A stretch of DNA of 64,000 nucleotides from Eopsaltria australis (lineage: Eukaryota; Chordata; Aves; Passeriformes; Petroicidae). The stretch is from contig JAVTVJ010000220.1 in assembly GCA_034509425.1 (NCBI GenBank), positions 2,170,001-2,234,000 on the forward strand, read 5' to 3'. The notes below the pieces were generated by a model. The model saw nothing but the letters and a program-made list of their open reading frames with translations, was not told where the DNA came from and did no database searches. The position numbers and the translations under genes are program-made. Shown one piece after another: positions 39,280 through 52,647 of the stretch; the stretch's first letter is position 1; every line of letters begins with the position of its first letter.

Positions 39280-41352
39280 ATGGCACTGCGGGTAAGCGCT
39301 GGGGACAGATGTGGCACTGCCCGGGGGTGTGGGGGTGACAGTACGGGTCTGGTAGAGGATAAAGGAAAGTGGCAGAGAAGGGCAAGACAGGTAGAAATCC
39401 TGAATAACTACTCACAGTGCTGCTCCTCTGTGTCAGCCTGGTCCAGGCCACTGCAAAACTGAGCTTCACGGTGCTCGGTAATGGGCAAGAGGACAGATTT
39501 TAATCTTGGTTATAGCAGGGCTGGTCTGGGGTAGTGCTGCCCGAATGGCAACAATTCTCCCTTGGTTTTAGCTGGGACCTCTGTGCTGCCCTCCATCTCT
39601 ACTGGGACAGCCAGCAGCAAAGGGGGAGCAGCCCTTTCCTCTGTGTGTGTGTGGTGTCTCTTGCTGGGGTTGGTGTGATGATGACAAACTAAGGGTCAGG
39701 GCAAGCTGGGCCTGGGTGCTGCCATCACCACGCACTCTTTGAAACCAGAACTCAGTCAGCTCCAGCAGCTGTCTGTGCCTCACAGGGGTGAGGACTGGTC
39801 AGAGCCTTTCAGTGGCCATGTGTGGGGCCCCAAAGCTGCCCTCCCAAAATAGCCAGGCACGAGGGTGTGAGGTTGGCCATGGCCAACTCCTGCCCAAATG
39901 TCTCAGTTCCTGCCCAAAACCATGCATATCCCAAAAAAGCATCAGAAATAGGAGCTCATGACAGAGAAAGAAAGAGGGGAGTTGATGTCCTGAGCTATAG
40001 GAAGGGAGAAACAGGTACACAACTGGCAGAGGAGACGCCAAGGCTGGGGAAATTTTCCTAACGTGAACAATAAGTTTGTGAGAGGGGATGCTAAGAAATG
40101 CAAGATCATTAGAGTGCTAAAAAAAAAGTGGGGTGAAATGGCAAGAACTTCTTATTAAAATGAGTTATTTAACAAAACTATGAATTATTCAAAAAGGAAC
40201 ATTTTCCAGCTCATTTTATGCAAGTTTAACCTTGGAGATGGGGAGAGCACGTGGAACAGGGGATCAGGCAGGAACTTGTGGGAAGAATCAGCCATGTAAT
40301 GCTGGATGAGCTCAGACTTAATGTCACTTCACACCTGTTCCTCTGCTTCAAAGCATCACAAAGTTTTCTTCTTCAGATTTTGTATTGCTCAGGCGCAGAG
40401 AGAAGCAGAAAATCTTTGTGTCCTGACAACAATGAAGGCATTCAAGATCTTCTTTAATTTTTGCTCTCTGATCCCGCTCAGCTCTTTACAAAAGACCTTG
40501 GGGACAGCAAATCCCACCTCATCAACTGGATGTCATAGAGACACAATTTCTTATCAGTTTATTCCTGAGAATATTTAGGAGTGAGAAAAAGACAGGGGTA
40601 GAGAGTGTGCCTGTGTGGGAAGGGGAAAGAAGATGCCAATGAAAAGGTGAGAAAGAAGTGGAAGGACTGAGTGGGGCAGTGCATCTCTGCCACCTTGCTG
40701 TGTCCTCCTCCCTGTCTGCAGTTCGAGGCCCTGCACCCCGAGGGAATCTGCCCTGGCTGGAGCATCGTGGTCAAGGGTGAGACCAGTTCCAGCTCAAGCA
40801 TGTAAGGACACGCTCTACTCACAGCTCTCCTGGCTCACAAAGGCCAGCAGCATCGCTCACAGCTCCCCATCACTTTTCTCTCTGTTTTAGGTTTGAAATT
40901 AATTTGCTCTGTGGTCCTGGAGACCAAATAGCTCTTCACTTTAACCCTCGCTTCTCCAGCTCCAGAATCATCTGCAATTCCTTCCTCAACAGCCACTGGG
41001 GGCAGGAAGAGGTTTACAACACCTTCCCCTTCGAGGCAAAGGAGCCCTTTCAGGTAACCCTGTGTACCCCACAGGTGTAACAGGAATAACCCAGCCAATA
41101 TTGGGGTGCTCCCCATTGCCTTTCCTGCCAGCACCATACCCAGCAACATCCCCTCTCTGTCTTTGTGTCCTGTCAGTAATTCTGTTATAACCTGGTGATT
41201 TATAACCAACTCTGGCACAGGCATGCAGAGCTCCAGCAATAATCCCTGGATGCTGCATTTATTTTCAATTTAGTTTTGCATTGTCACCAGATTTTGTTTT
41301 AATGAAATTAAAAGCTCAGTTAGTCCCTCTTTTTTGCCCAGATTGGGAGTGA

Positions 41353-41383
<31 letters not shown>

Positions 41384-41651
41384 CAGCTCTGCCAGGATTT
41401 GAAGTGGGTGGACAGATCCAGCAGCTCCCTGACGTGATGGAAGCAAGGTCCAGTAAGGCCACAAGAACCTAACACAGTCTCTCTTTCAGGTCGAAATCTA
41501 CTCTGACCAGGACTATTTCCACATTTTCATCAATGAAAGCAAGGTCCTGCAGTACAAGCATCGGCAGAAGAATCTTTCATCCATCAACAAGCTGCAGATT
41601 CTCAATGATATTGACATTTCTTCAGTGGAAATCACCAAAAGAGGTCTTTAG
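39280..41651 (+). CDS. GRIFIN: GRIFIN, galectin-related inter-fiber protein; join(39280-39291, 40722-40801, 40891-41053, 41490-41651)
   Basis: This is a lens-fibre soluble protein of the prototype galectin fold: 138 residues, one carbohydrate-recognition domain spanning nearly the whole chain, no signal peptide. Four coding exons (12, 80, 163 and 162 nt) join in frame at canonical GT-AG sites. Exon 1 encodes only MALR, as in other prototype galectins. Sugar-binding signature residues are visible: His47, Asn49, Arg51 (HFNPRF), Asn60, Trp67 and Glu70. The usual Arg of the W-G-x-E-x-R motif is Val72. The protein matches what I recall of chicken GRIFIN across its length and ends RGL. From family knowledge, chick GRIFIN binds lactose while mammalian GRIFIN has lost binding. 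A TATA box lies upstream, and AATAAA follows the stop by about 380 nt. The start is fixed by the first ATG after the TATA box. Identification rests on memory, not a search. Confidence 0.93.
39292..40721 (+). other. GRIFIN: GRIFIN intron 1
   Basis: The 1,430-bp intron runs from GTAAGC to a CTGCAG acceptor. It separates the four-codon first exon from the domain. Apart from short A-rich stretches near 40.1-40.2 kb, nothing specific is seen. First introns of lens genes can carry enhancers, but no motif here is decisive. Confidence 0.88.
41054..41489 (+). other. GRIFIN: GRIFIN intron 3
   Basis: The 436-bp intron runs from GTAACC to a pyrimidine-rich CTCTCTTTCAG acceptor. It contains the GT dinucleotide microsatellite listed separately, about 106 bp before the acceptor. 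The 89-bp intron 2 (40,802-40,890) also has canonical GTAAGG and TTTTAG ends. Confidence 0.88.
41356..41383 (+). repeat. (GT)14 microsatellite in GRIFIN intron 3
   Basis: An uninterrupted GT dinucleotide array of 28 nt. Uninterrupted arrays of this length are usually polymorphic. Its intronic position near an acceptor could affect splicing, though nothing here shows that. Confidence 0.97.
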
Positions 41652-42033
41652 TAAACACCAGAGTTGGGACCCTGTCACAGACCATTCCCCCTTAAGCTCC
41701 TGATCCAGCCAGGGACCATTTCCTCCCCATTTCCACTGGCCACCACCAACCAGGGAGAGAGCCATGTGTCCTCATAGTGGAAGGGATGGTCATTCCCATC
41801 ACCCAGCCACATCAAGGCTGCACAGCAAGCTTTGTAGGTCTGATCATCTTTGCTGCACATCAAAACCTGACTTGAGTAGTCCAGACAGCTGAATGTTACC
41901 TTAGAAACTGTGTTTCCCCAAAAGCAGGATGTGAATGAGCACCAGTCCTCAGCTGGGATTGTGAATGTGGATGTTAGGGGTGGAAAGGGACATTTCTCTC
42001 CAGGAGCTGGGTAAGAATGATACCAGATTTGCC

Positions 42034-42039
42034 AATAAA
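42034..42039 (+). terminator. GRIFIN: GRIFIN candidate poly(A) signal AATAAA
   Basis: This is the first canonical AATAAA after the GRIFIN stop codon, 382 nt downstream. It implies a 3' UTR of roughly 400 nt ending near 42,055-42,065. Cleavage has not been shown, and a later signal could be used. Confidence 0.6.
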
Positions 42040-42065
42040 ATCAACCAAGGAAATCCCTGCTGAGA

Positions 42066-45000
42066 CATCCCTCCCTGGGCAGATCAATCTCATCATTCAT
42101 TCCCTGCCAAACCAGGCACCTGGCACAAACAAGGGCTGGTGGCTGGGCAGGAGGACACGGTTGAGGTTAGTGTGATTTTAGAAAATAGTGCATTTTTGCT
42201 TTGAGGGCTGATGTAAGGTGAAGGTCCTTGGTATGCAGGTCAGTGTGATAAGATTCAGCTTGCCAGGTGTTGCCAGGAATTCCTTCCACCAGCTGGGAGA
42301 TGTTTGCTCAGCTCTGCTCCTGCCAGCTCCAGCTTCTCAGACAGACTTCCAGAGTGATGCTGAGTGTCAGAGAAGGGCAAGAGCTTGAGGAGACACATAA
42401 AAGCACATGGTTCCATCATGCACCAGAAATGCAGCTGGACTCCAAACAAAAGGAACTGAGTAAACCAGGGTCTAGAAACTCTGATAAGCTTGGAATGAAC
42501 AGAGTGCCTGGGGATGTGCATGGATGGCCTCTGGCTTTTCTCTGCTTTATTGTTTTCTTTTCTCCTCCTTTTTTAGCTGTCTTTCAAAACAATCCACTTG
42601 TCCCTTGCACCCTCTTCTCTTTTCCAGCCTTTTCCTTGGAGCACAACCTATTTCTAACTCCTTGACCAGGCCACAGCAGAGTAGAAGATGTTATTTTTGC
42701 TTTGTTTTAATTACACGCATCATAAACAGCATAATGTCACGGTGTTAAATCTGAACAGGGACTTATTCCAAAAATGCAATTACAGCTGCCCCCTAATCAC
42801 TCCATGGTTCCTCAGATATAAGACAGGACACATTCCTGATGGAAAAGGCAAAGATGATCCTGTCTTGCCAGTCCTTTCCATTGAGGAGAAATCACTTAGC
42901 AAGAAGTCAGCCCTGATCCGTCCTTGCCTTTGGGTGAGGTCTCTGAAGGTTGCAGCTTTGCTCCAGCCTTTACCCAGTGCTCAAATTGACCATACCCAAC
43001 ACTTCCTTCTTTTTACAGTTTCAAGGACTTGTGAGAAAGAGGTGGGTGTAGAAAACCACAACACACGATGACACAAACCTGACATTTATGAACCTGTTAA
43101 GAAGTTTGTAATGTTTTGCCAGATTATAAAGAACACTAATGGCAACCATCCTGTTCTTGTAGCAAAGGGCTCATTGGGAGCACAAAACAGTGCCAAATGC
43201 CATCTTTTCCCTCCAAAAAGAACAGAAAACATATTTTGGAAATGGCAATGGTCTTGATGGCAAGTCAGGAAAGTTGGAGATGGTGAGACTTCCTTCAGCC
43301 TGGAATAAATCCATCACCACCAAGAGGGAGTCAACTCAAGAGAGGCAACTCAGATTCTGGTTGCCATGATGTAACCCAAGGCTTCAACAAACTTTGTTCT
43401 CATGGCCATGCCTTCAACAAAACAGACACAAACCCAGACAAAGCCAGGCCTGCTGGGACCTCTGTGTCATCCATCTGATAATGCTGAGCAGCATTTGAAA
43501 GAAATTGTCCTTTCTATCTGTGCTTTTTTGGGGGCTGATAAAGACAGATCATTTTTCACGGAGGAAAAGTGATGAAATTATTTATAAGGGTGATAGTTTG
43601 TACTTATATGGCAACCAGCTGCATCCATAGCCACTGCTGCAGGAACACCCCACAACTTCATTGTTCCCCAGAAACAAGCACAAAGGACCACAGACACACG
43701 GGGCAAAAACATTTCAAGTACAAATAAATAAAGAGATGCCACAAAAATCAGGCAGAGACAGAGACTCCTGGACACTTCCCCCCCCAGCTCCTGCCAGCAG
43801 CTGATCTCACTCCATTGCCATCTGCACCAAGAGAGCCCAAATCTCTCCTGACACATCCCCAGCTCTGCTGCTGCCTTCAGGGTTTTATCTGCTGCCTCCT
43901 CCAGCCAAAACACGACCAAGGGTGAAGGGGGCTGAAGAGCAAGAGAGGTCTGGGAATCTACAGAGCACTGCTGGGAGCAAAACCACAGGGCTGGCTGTTT
44001 ATGTTTTTTTGCACAGTTTTATGGGGAATGAGATGCCCTCCAAGTCTGTGACCCTCATCTGTCCCTTGAGGAAAAACTCCAGAAAAAAATTAAGCCCTGC
44101 AATTACAGTGGCAAATTAAACTCTCTGGAGCAGGCCTGGCACAACAGACTTGCAAAGATGTGCTGGTACTGAAGGAATCAAAGGGAACAAACTAATCCTT
44201 CAAATTTCAATCAGTCTTCCTGTTCATGACCTGGGGGGAGAACTGATAGAGGCAAGCTCCTGTCCAGGGGTATTCCTGAAGAGTGGAGGCCTTTTGAAGG
44301 GGAAGGGGCTGCAGCTGGGGGTACAGTACTGGAGGATTCCACCAGAATTTCACTGCCCAACCTCAAGGTCAAGCTCAGTATTTTTGCTGTGGCCCAGTTC
44401 TGCACAGGAGCTCTCTGGAATGTTCCAGAGAGAACATTGCTGCAGGATGGGATAGGGATTGTCCTAATAGGATCTGCAGATAAAGCAGAAGTTGCTGCTT
44501 GTCAGGCTTACACAAACCAGGAAGGGATACCTGAGAAAGTGAGGTGTCTCTCAGGAGGCAAAGCTGACAGGAGTGATGGCTCCCCACGTGGGCTCTCCCT
44601 TTCCCACCAGTTCTCCTCATTTGGCCTCGATCTGCAGAGCTCAGAAACGCTCTGGTTCATCCCCAGATCAACAAGTAGAAAGTCAGGCTCATAATCCTTC
44701 GTGCTTGAGCTGTGCCAGAACTCCCGGGGCCAAGGTCCCCTCTGGCAGTTTCATGGATCTCCTGTGGAGCATCTGCTGATGCGTGATCAGAGCTGCTCCT
44801 GGTGTCACTGACAGCACTGGCAGCCACCACACACCCCAGCAGCAAACTCCAGCAATCTCCTCACAGGCTGCTGAGCAAACAGCTCCCACGTCAGCCACGG
44901 TCACTCTCACCAGCCCAGCAGCAGCCTGGGGACATCGGGCTGAGTGACACCGCCCATGCCAGTGACACCACCACCAGCCTTAGCAGGGGACAATTGAGTA

Positions 45001-48000
45001 TCAGCCAGGGTACTGCCTGGAGGCAGAGAGGTGGGGGGGAAAGGGCAAGGACTTGTGGCTAGTGCAGTGAAAAAAACTTATAGGAAAGTTCTAAAATAGA
45101 AGAAAGTCACACAGGTTGCATCTGCCCCATACTCACTTTGTGACTCGATAGCTTTTTTTTCAACATGACCACCCGTGTACAAAAAAAACCCCAAACCTAC
45201 CAAATATGATGCTGGATATTTAGATACTTCCTCAGTGCTAGAAGGCAGCTCTGGTGAAAAAAGGCAGGAGGAGGGCAGTTTTTGTACATTTAACTAACAA
45301 TTCCCTTTCTCCTCCCATTTCAATGTTCCCTGAGCATCCCCTGACCGACAACAGCAGGGCTGCAGCCAGGATCTTCTTCTCTCCACTCATTCTAAGCAGC
45401 TGTGTTGAGGTGCAGCTCAGTGACCCTGGCCCCTTGTCTATGGCATCTCTAATTTCCCCCATCCCCCAAGGGCTGTTTTCCCAGCACAGAAATACCTGCT
45501 AGAAATGGAGACTTTATCAGCAGTGACTTTCTGCCTTGCATCTCTGAGTCCTTATCTAAGAGGCTGCTTATTCAACTCCCACAGGCTGCCAAACTCCTTA
45601 AGTGCTCAGGAGTCACAGGTGTTTGCTGGCAGGACTGAGGAACACGGAGGGCAAACATTCAGACTTTTTCTGAAGAGTATGAGAAAAATAAAACAAGAGG
45701 AAAGGAGCAGTAACTCTCAGTTCTGATGGGGAAGAGGCATTTCTGAACCCACAGGCAGCCCCAGAATGCAGCTGGCAAAGAGACTCTGCTGGAAAGCAGA
45801 GGGATGTTTCTTTCATTGCAATTAAAGAGAGGTTTGTAAAGCCGTTTTAACTCACAGCATCTCCATCCAGAGCCAGCTCAGAGTGAAAAGCACACCTCCC
45901 AGCCCTGATTTTGTATGCATGGTGGCAGGTACCAGCTCCAGACATGAAAGGCTAGAGAAGGATTATTTTCTAAAAGAAAGGCTCTGGTCTAGAAGTTGAA
46001 GAATTGGAAGCTGATGGTATCACTTCATTTGGCAGCTGAGTTATTGTGCATCAATACTGCCTGAGGAAAGGGTGACAGAAATTAGCCTGATGCCCAGATT
46101 TGCTGGCCCTCCAGTCCCACAGTCTGTTCAAGACCCTCTTGCCAAAACTAGATGCAATTTATCATGTTATTTCTTCAAGCTATATGAACATCAATAGCCA
46201 AATCTCTGGTTTTAGCAGAGCACAAGACAACAGCCTAGGGAGATGTGGATGTTTTCTCTGCACCATCATATTCTTCTAAGATTTTTGGGGTCTTACAAAG
46301 CACTTACAAAGATCCAAGTGAACTATAAAAAGAACTGTCATAACACCCTTGTGCAGGCGAGGGAACCAAGGCTCTTACAGGAAATGAGAGCAGAAAAGGA
46401 AGGAGGGAACCAGGTGCTTTTGTCTCCAGCCTGGTGCTCTCACCCTGCAGCTCTTGGCAGCTTGGCCTGGGACTTTTCATGATCTATCAGGTGTTGCCCC
46501 AAGCCTTAATGAGCCAAGAGGCCCCATGATGAATCCTTCCAGATTTCACAGCTGAGCCAGCCCCTTGTCTGCAGTGAGGGCCAGGGCTGCTGAGCAGCTC
46601 ACCAGCCCAAGGAGTTTCCATCCACCTGTACACAGTCACCATCACTCTGCTCTCCCACACAAATCAACATTTTTCTGGCTTGTTTCATGCTCCAGCCCAC
46701 AAAGCGATGAAAGAACCACCAACAAACCCTTCATTTTCCTCCCCTTCCTTGATACATCTCTTTTCCAAAGGCTTAGCAACTGCTGTGTGATCTATGGAAC
46801 AAATACCTTTCTGGTTTCAGAAATTGAGAGTAAAACGGAGATGCAGCTATTTCACCTCGTAACCTCCCCCGCCTTTGCACCGAGCTGCAGCTATTGTCAG
46901 CTTTCATTTCCTGGAGTTACTCTGTGCTGTGAACACACACTGGAAACAGAGAGACAGGCACAGTCAGTGGTGATGAGAGGGCAGTGATTGTACTTCCAGT
47001 AAATTGCCTGAGCCTTTCCACATGAGTCACTGCACAGAGAGAGGTGAGGCATTAGGGAGAAAAAAAAGTTTGCAACTGATTCTGACAAGAGTTTAACAGC
47101 CCCTCAAAGCCTCTGTCTGCCTGGTTTTCTTTAGTTGTGGGGATTCCTTCTGAAAGGCTGCTGAAAATAAATAACAACTCACAGATTATCTTACGCTGTC
47201 AAAACATTGGAAAACATTCAGAACTAGAATCACACCTCTCCCTGCTTCCCAGCTGATCCTCTCTTGAATCCAGCAAGCACAAATCATAAGAATTTCCTGA
47301 TGGCAAGTATAAAATATAGGAAAGCTGATTTTTAAACGCATAACACTTGACTGATCATTAAGCCCTTGTTGCAAATGTGCTCAAGTTCTAATTCTTTTCG
47401 CAGCCTGATCCCTGAGGTATCTGCTTTGTGACAGCTACTGGCAAAGTATCACCTAAGCTGAGAGTAAGTTATTTGGCTCAGAAAGACAAACTCTCTCCTA
47501 TTGTATTCTCTAAAATCTTTATCTCCTCTCTGACAGTAACAGATCTGGGCCCTGAGATGTTTTTTTTTTCTGCAGAGTCTTTCCTTCCTGCCTCCCTGCA
47601 TTTCCCCTCCCCAAGCCTCTGCAGCTGGGAAAAGGCAAAACAGTGGCAAATTTAAAGCCTTTGTCAGACTTCCCCCAGATGGCAATCAGCTCATGAAACC
47701 CAGGAAGATTTGTCATCTAAAAAGCCCTTTATTAGCCTGTTGCACCTGGGTATAAAGCACCAAGGAAGAGGTATTGATATTCAAATGTGGAATGTGCAGG
47801 TAGAAGGATGGAGGGAGGATTTAACAGATTTAACAGCCCCTGCTCATTGTGCTGTGTCACCTGGCAGTGCCACTCCTTGGTGGCATCAGTGGAAAACTGC
47901 TTTCAGTCAGAGCAGGATGAAATGGAGCCCCACAAATCTGCTCAGACCACCAGGTTTCCTCAAACACCAAATCTGCTCGATCTGGGCTTTGCTTTCGGTC

Positions 48001-51000
48001 TGGTTCTAAATGTTTCTCCCCGTGGTTTGTGGTGCCTGTGCTGAGCAAGAGGGTGAGAGCACCACACAAAAAATGGGCACGGAGGAAATCCCGTTATGAC
48101 TTGAAATGATCCGGGATCACAGCTCCAGGGAGAGAAGGGCTGAATGAATGCAGGCAGTGTTAGGGGGCTGCTTTGTGTGTCAGCTGCCTCCTCTGCCAAA
48201 TCCTGGCTCTCTTAACTCCTCAAAGGCTTGACTTGATGCTCATTACCACTTCCAAATCTTCTCTGCAAATGTGTGCAGTGATTTAGGGATCCACAGCACT
48301 GATTTCTCCTTAGAACACTCACTTTGTTACTCATTTCACATCCATTTAGGATCCTCCTTTAAATGAGAGAGGGTCAAGTTCACTTGGTATGGCCCTGGGT
48401 TTAAACAGGGGCTTTGCAGGAGCATATTTAGCCCTGCATTGCCAGCCTGCTACTTGCCTGAACTTCTGCACAAACCACAAGCAATGACATCTGAAAGGCA
48501 GAATTTTCAATCACTCCAATGCCAAAATGGTGTTTCATTGTTCTTGAGCGGGTGAACATTGTATTAGACAAATTCTTCTGCACAAAACTATCTTTTTCTT
48601 TCAGCCACTGCATTTCTGGAGCACTCAATCTAAAAGGCATCCAATAAAAAGGACAGAAGATATGGAATTTGGCACATATCTGTTTATGAAAACAGACCAG
48701 TGAATATTCTCAGACATAAAAATGCACACATTCTCCATTTAAAATCCTCCAAAGGACACTGGAGATAGTTTAAATGCTTCATTCTCTGATTGAGGGGAGA
48801 CTAGTGGGAGAACAAAGATTTTCACTCTCGTGGAAGTAATTACAAACAACAAACATCAATTCCCAGATGTTTTTTATTTGCTTCACTGTTTTATTTTCAA
48901 AGAATCTGAAGTGCACTTGGCATCTCCTTTGTGCTGCCTTTGATTGTGAGCAGCATCGGCCTCTTATCTCCTCCTGGATTCATGGCAGCATCAAAGCGCT
49001 GACATCTGTGAATGTCACACGAGGGCTGTGATGAGGGCCTGAACCACGGGGGCACAAATAGCTCGTGTGCCACCCAAAACTGCGGTGCCGGAGCAGCGCT
49101 GGCACGGGGACGGAGCAGCCACCAGCAGAGGGAGCGACAAAGCCGGCTCAGACATCCCCGGGCCGACGGCACAGAGGATTTGGGGAGTTTTGCTGCTGGC
49201 TTAGAGATTTATAAGCAAATTTCCCAGAGAAGTGTAGATATTTGTTTTTATCCAATGTGAGTTAACACACGGTGATGTTGTTACTCTCTCCTGATGGCTG
49301 TAGAGCCAGGTTTCAGTATTACTCGTGGTTATTTCAGAAATGCTCACACACAACTTCCCAACAGTGTCCTGGGAGGGGGAAGGAGTGTGCCCGGCACTGG
49401 GGCAGATGTGAGGGCAGGGGGAGTCTCCCTTACCCCGAGGTCCTCCTGTCTCCATGCCATCAGTCAAAAAGTGTGAGAGGCAGAAGGGACAAGTGGCAAA
49501 GAAGGTGGGTTTTATCCTGTGCTTTACCAGGGCAGTCTAAACAGCACCTCCCAGCAAAATCAAGTGGGAAACAATTTCACCAATGCCAGTGCTTACCCCT
49601 AACACCCTGGAACGTGCTCCTAGCTCACCTAACACAAGCAGCACCACTGGCAGTCTGCCCTGGTAGCACCAATCCAGCTCTGCTTGACTAAGACAAGACT
49701 TAATTTTGTTTCACCTCTGTGCAGTGGGCAAACCCCATCCTGCCTACCTGCTGGGCAAGCACAGGAGGAGAGAGGAGCTATATCCTCACAACAGGCCTTT
49801 ACCTCAAACTGTGCCAGCTCAGACACATCTGGCATGTTGGGATATGCACCAGGAGAAAGCCAAGAGAGCCAAGAGCCCTTTGGTCACCTACCAGCCATCA
49901 CACAGAGGTCAGGAATGCAGGTACTTTGGGGACCACACAGGGCTGTGCATCCCCCAAATTGTGGCAGGGAGCCTGGACAGCAGGGAGAAAAGTTTGAGTA
50001 GGGAGAGCACATGAGCTGCTGTAAATCAATGCACAACCAGAGGCTTTGCTCTAGCTTCACATTCCCAAGGTCCTGCACAATCTGGAAAAGCCTGAGGGTT
50101 TCCTGAATTTACACCCATTGTTGGGACAGGCAGAGCATCACTGCAGCTCTGTGACACCCAGCTCCTGCTGCAGTGGGAGCAGGCAGGTTGTGCTGAGGCA
50201 GCAAAGCTAAATTTACCCTGGCCCAGGACTCTGATGCGCAGTGGGCAGGGCAGGTTTGGGCACATGTAGCTGGCATGGGAAATGTGAGTTTTTCTGAGAT
50301 TCTGGCAAAGCCCCAAAGTGGCTGACTCACTCCTCTCAGGTCAGCTGTTCACAGCTGTAACTCCAGTGAGACCAGTGGGTTATTTCTGATATGCTTTGCT
50401 GTATGATCACAGCCCAGCCCATTGCCCTTGCTGCTGAAGGATGGCTCCTGTCTCCAGTGGACTTTATTTAGCTTCCACTTCAAAGCTGTTCCGTAAGAGG
50501 CAAACTGATGTGAAAAGGGTACAGCTTTTCTTTTAGTTGGAGATTCCCCATCTTGAGTTATCTGGTGGCTTTGAACTTGTTAAAATCAATGAACTCGTTA
50601 TAATCAATGCCCTGTGCTCTCTCTCAGCTGTACACAGCATATGGATTTGTCATTTGCTGCTACAGATGACTTGGCACTTGTGAGCTGTGTCAATGGATGA
50701 AAAAGCAGATTCATTCTAATTATATCGAACCATTGATTAACTTAGTAATTTAGTCTTAAAGTCCTAAAGGTTCCTCAGCAGTAAATCATGCGAGTTACAA
50801 ATAAAGTGCACCGAGCAGAAAAAAAAGAAGCTAAATATATTTATCAGCTTGAACGTTTGGAAGGCAACTACCTGAACAAAACAACTCCCTGGCACATTTC
50901 TGCACTCTCTTCTCTTGTAGTCTGTTAATACCCTACTAAAAATGTTGACTTAAACACCTCCATCCTGTGTTTTCTGTGTGTAATGGCAGGTCTGCTGTCA

Positions 51001-51974
51001 GGAGGCTGGCAGGGGCTGGCAAGGGCTCGTGTGTGTGGAGATTTCCAATTGCCAGCTCCAACACTGGTCTCTGCAGTTGCCTCATTGCAACAGATCTATT
51101 TGCTTATGGAGAAGCTGTGAAACTGCAGCAGATTTTAGGCATCCATGGGAGTATCGTGCATTTCAGTGCATGGAATAATGTGTACCTTGTGCTCTGGGCA
51201 ACACTCTGCAATTAGTTTGTGGAAGTTGTTTGTCTCTGAAGACCTATAAATACCCATACACAAAACTATAGGAGAATGAGCAGTTACATGCTTAGAGCAA
51301 ATGCATTCTCACGCAGGAGAGGTTTGCAGGCTGGTCACATTTGCCTGTCACCCCCCCTCCCAGTGTAGCTCTACCACTGATCTTTCTTTCATTTCACGTA
51401 AGGCTGACCAAAAATATTTACTTCATTCTTTTGCATGCACAGAATAAAAAGAATGGGGAATTTCCCAGTGAAATGAAGGGCATTCACCATTCAGTGACAA
51501 ACAGCCTCCACTGGGCAGTATTTGTCACTTTGCTCTCCCTCAGAGAAGGCAAAGAAAGAGAATAAAAACCAAACATCTCAGGCAGAGGTATGAATTCCTC
51601 TCATCAAACATTTTCCCCTGTGATACACCTGCATCCTCTGAGCACCTCCAGTCAAAAGTTCCCTTTTACAAACCAGCCTTGCTCCCCAAACGAGCACTTC
51701 AACTTTTTTCAAGAGACTTTTCCCATAAACGTTCCTTTTCCCCATTCCTTCAATTTAATAGAAAACAGCTGAAGTTGGGTTTCTTTGTGCAGCGCTCCTC
51801 GTTCGGGTGAGTTTCCATCACACCTGTGATGTTGTTAACCCTTGGGGTGCTGGGCTCTGCCAGGAACTCAGGGTAGTGGGGGATGTTGAAGTGAAGAGCC
51901 TTGTCCCTCCCCGCTCTGCTACAGCTGTACCCAGGGACCCCAGGAGAGGAGGAGGAGGAGGGGACCATCAGGAA
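42066..51974. other. Non-coding interval between GRIFIN and the GPCR gene
   Basis: About 10 kb of moderately A/T-rich DNA contains no recognisable exon, RNA gene or transposon. Open frames are short and match no family I know. An 18-bp tandem duplication at 50,573-50,608 is listed separately. Several A/T-rich homeodomain-type motifs around 50.7-50.9 kb could belong to enhancers. The remainder shows nothing specific. Confidence 0.6.
50573..50608 (+). repeat. 18-bp tandem duplication with ATCAAT cores
   Basis: Two adjacent units, 50,573-50,590 and 50,591-50,608, differ at two positions. Each carries an ATCAAT core of the kind bound by PBX/HOX complexes. A duplicated binding site is possible, but chance duplication is equally likely. 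Confidence 0.75.
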
Positions 51975-52104
51975 TAGTCCATGACTGTACCAGCCCTGCC
52001 CGGTCCCTGCCCGGTCCGTGCCCGGGCCCTGCCGGCCCGGGCGGAGCTGTCCCTTCAGCACCACGGCTGGGCCGGGCTCTCGGCTCCGGGCGGGAGGGGC
52101 AGCT

Positions 52105-52176
52105 GGCTCGGCTCGGCTCGGCTCGGCTCAGTCTATCCCGGCCCGGCCCGGGCAGGGGCTCGGCTCGGCTCGGCTC
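52105..52176 (+). repeat. Two GGCTC pentamer arrays
   Basis: GGCTC is repeated five times at 52,105-52,129 and about four times at 52,157-52,176. Each array is followed within 25 bp by a similar AGTyTATCCCGG sequence. The two blocks therefore look like an imperfect duplication of about 50-60 bp inside the CpG island. Confidence 0.85.
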
Positions 52177-52647
52177 GTCCCAGCTTAGTTTATCCCGGGT
52201 CGGGCTCGGGGCAGCCCCAGCCAGAGCTGCGGCGGAGGGGCAGGGGCTCCTTTTTGTGGGGGTTTTGTGTGTGCTCTTGGAGTGCGAAGGGGCTGCGGGT
52301 GTTGAGCCGCACCTGCGTGTGCGGGAAGGGGGGCACAGGAAGGGTTTGGGGCTGCAAAGCGGGCGCGGACACGCAGAGGTGCGGGAGTTGTTGCGGGGTG
52401 GGGGTGAGGAGGGAGTGGGGCGGTGGAAGCTCAGGGTGCCCGCGGGTGTACAGGGCACCTGTAGGACTGTGCGGGCAGCTGAGGGTGTGCAAGGGGAGTG
52501 TGCATAGAGTGTGCGGGTCTACAGAGGTGCGCTGAGGAGTGCGTGTAGGGTCTGTCGGGGTCTGCGTGTGTGCGTGCGCGGAGGTCGCGGAAGAGGACAG
52601 GCTGTGGTTTTGTGCGTATGAGGGGAGTGCAAGGTGTTCAGGGCTGT

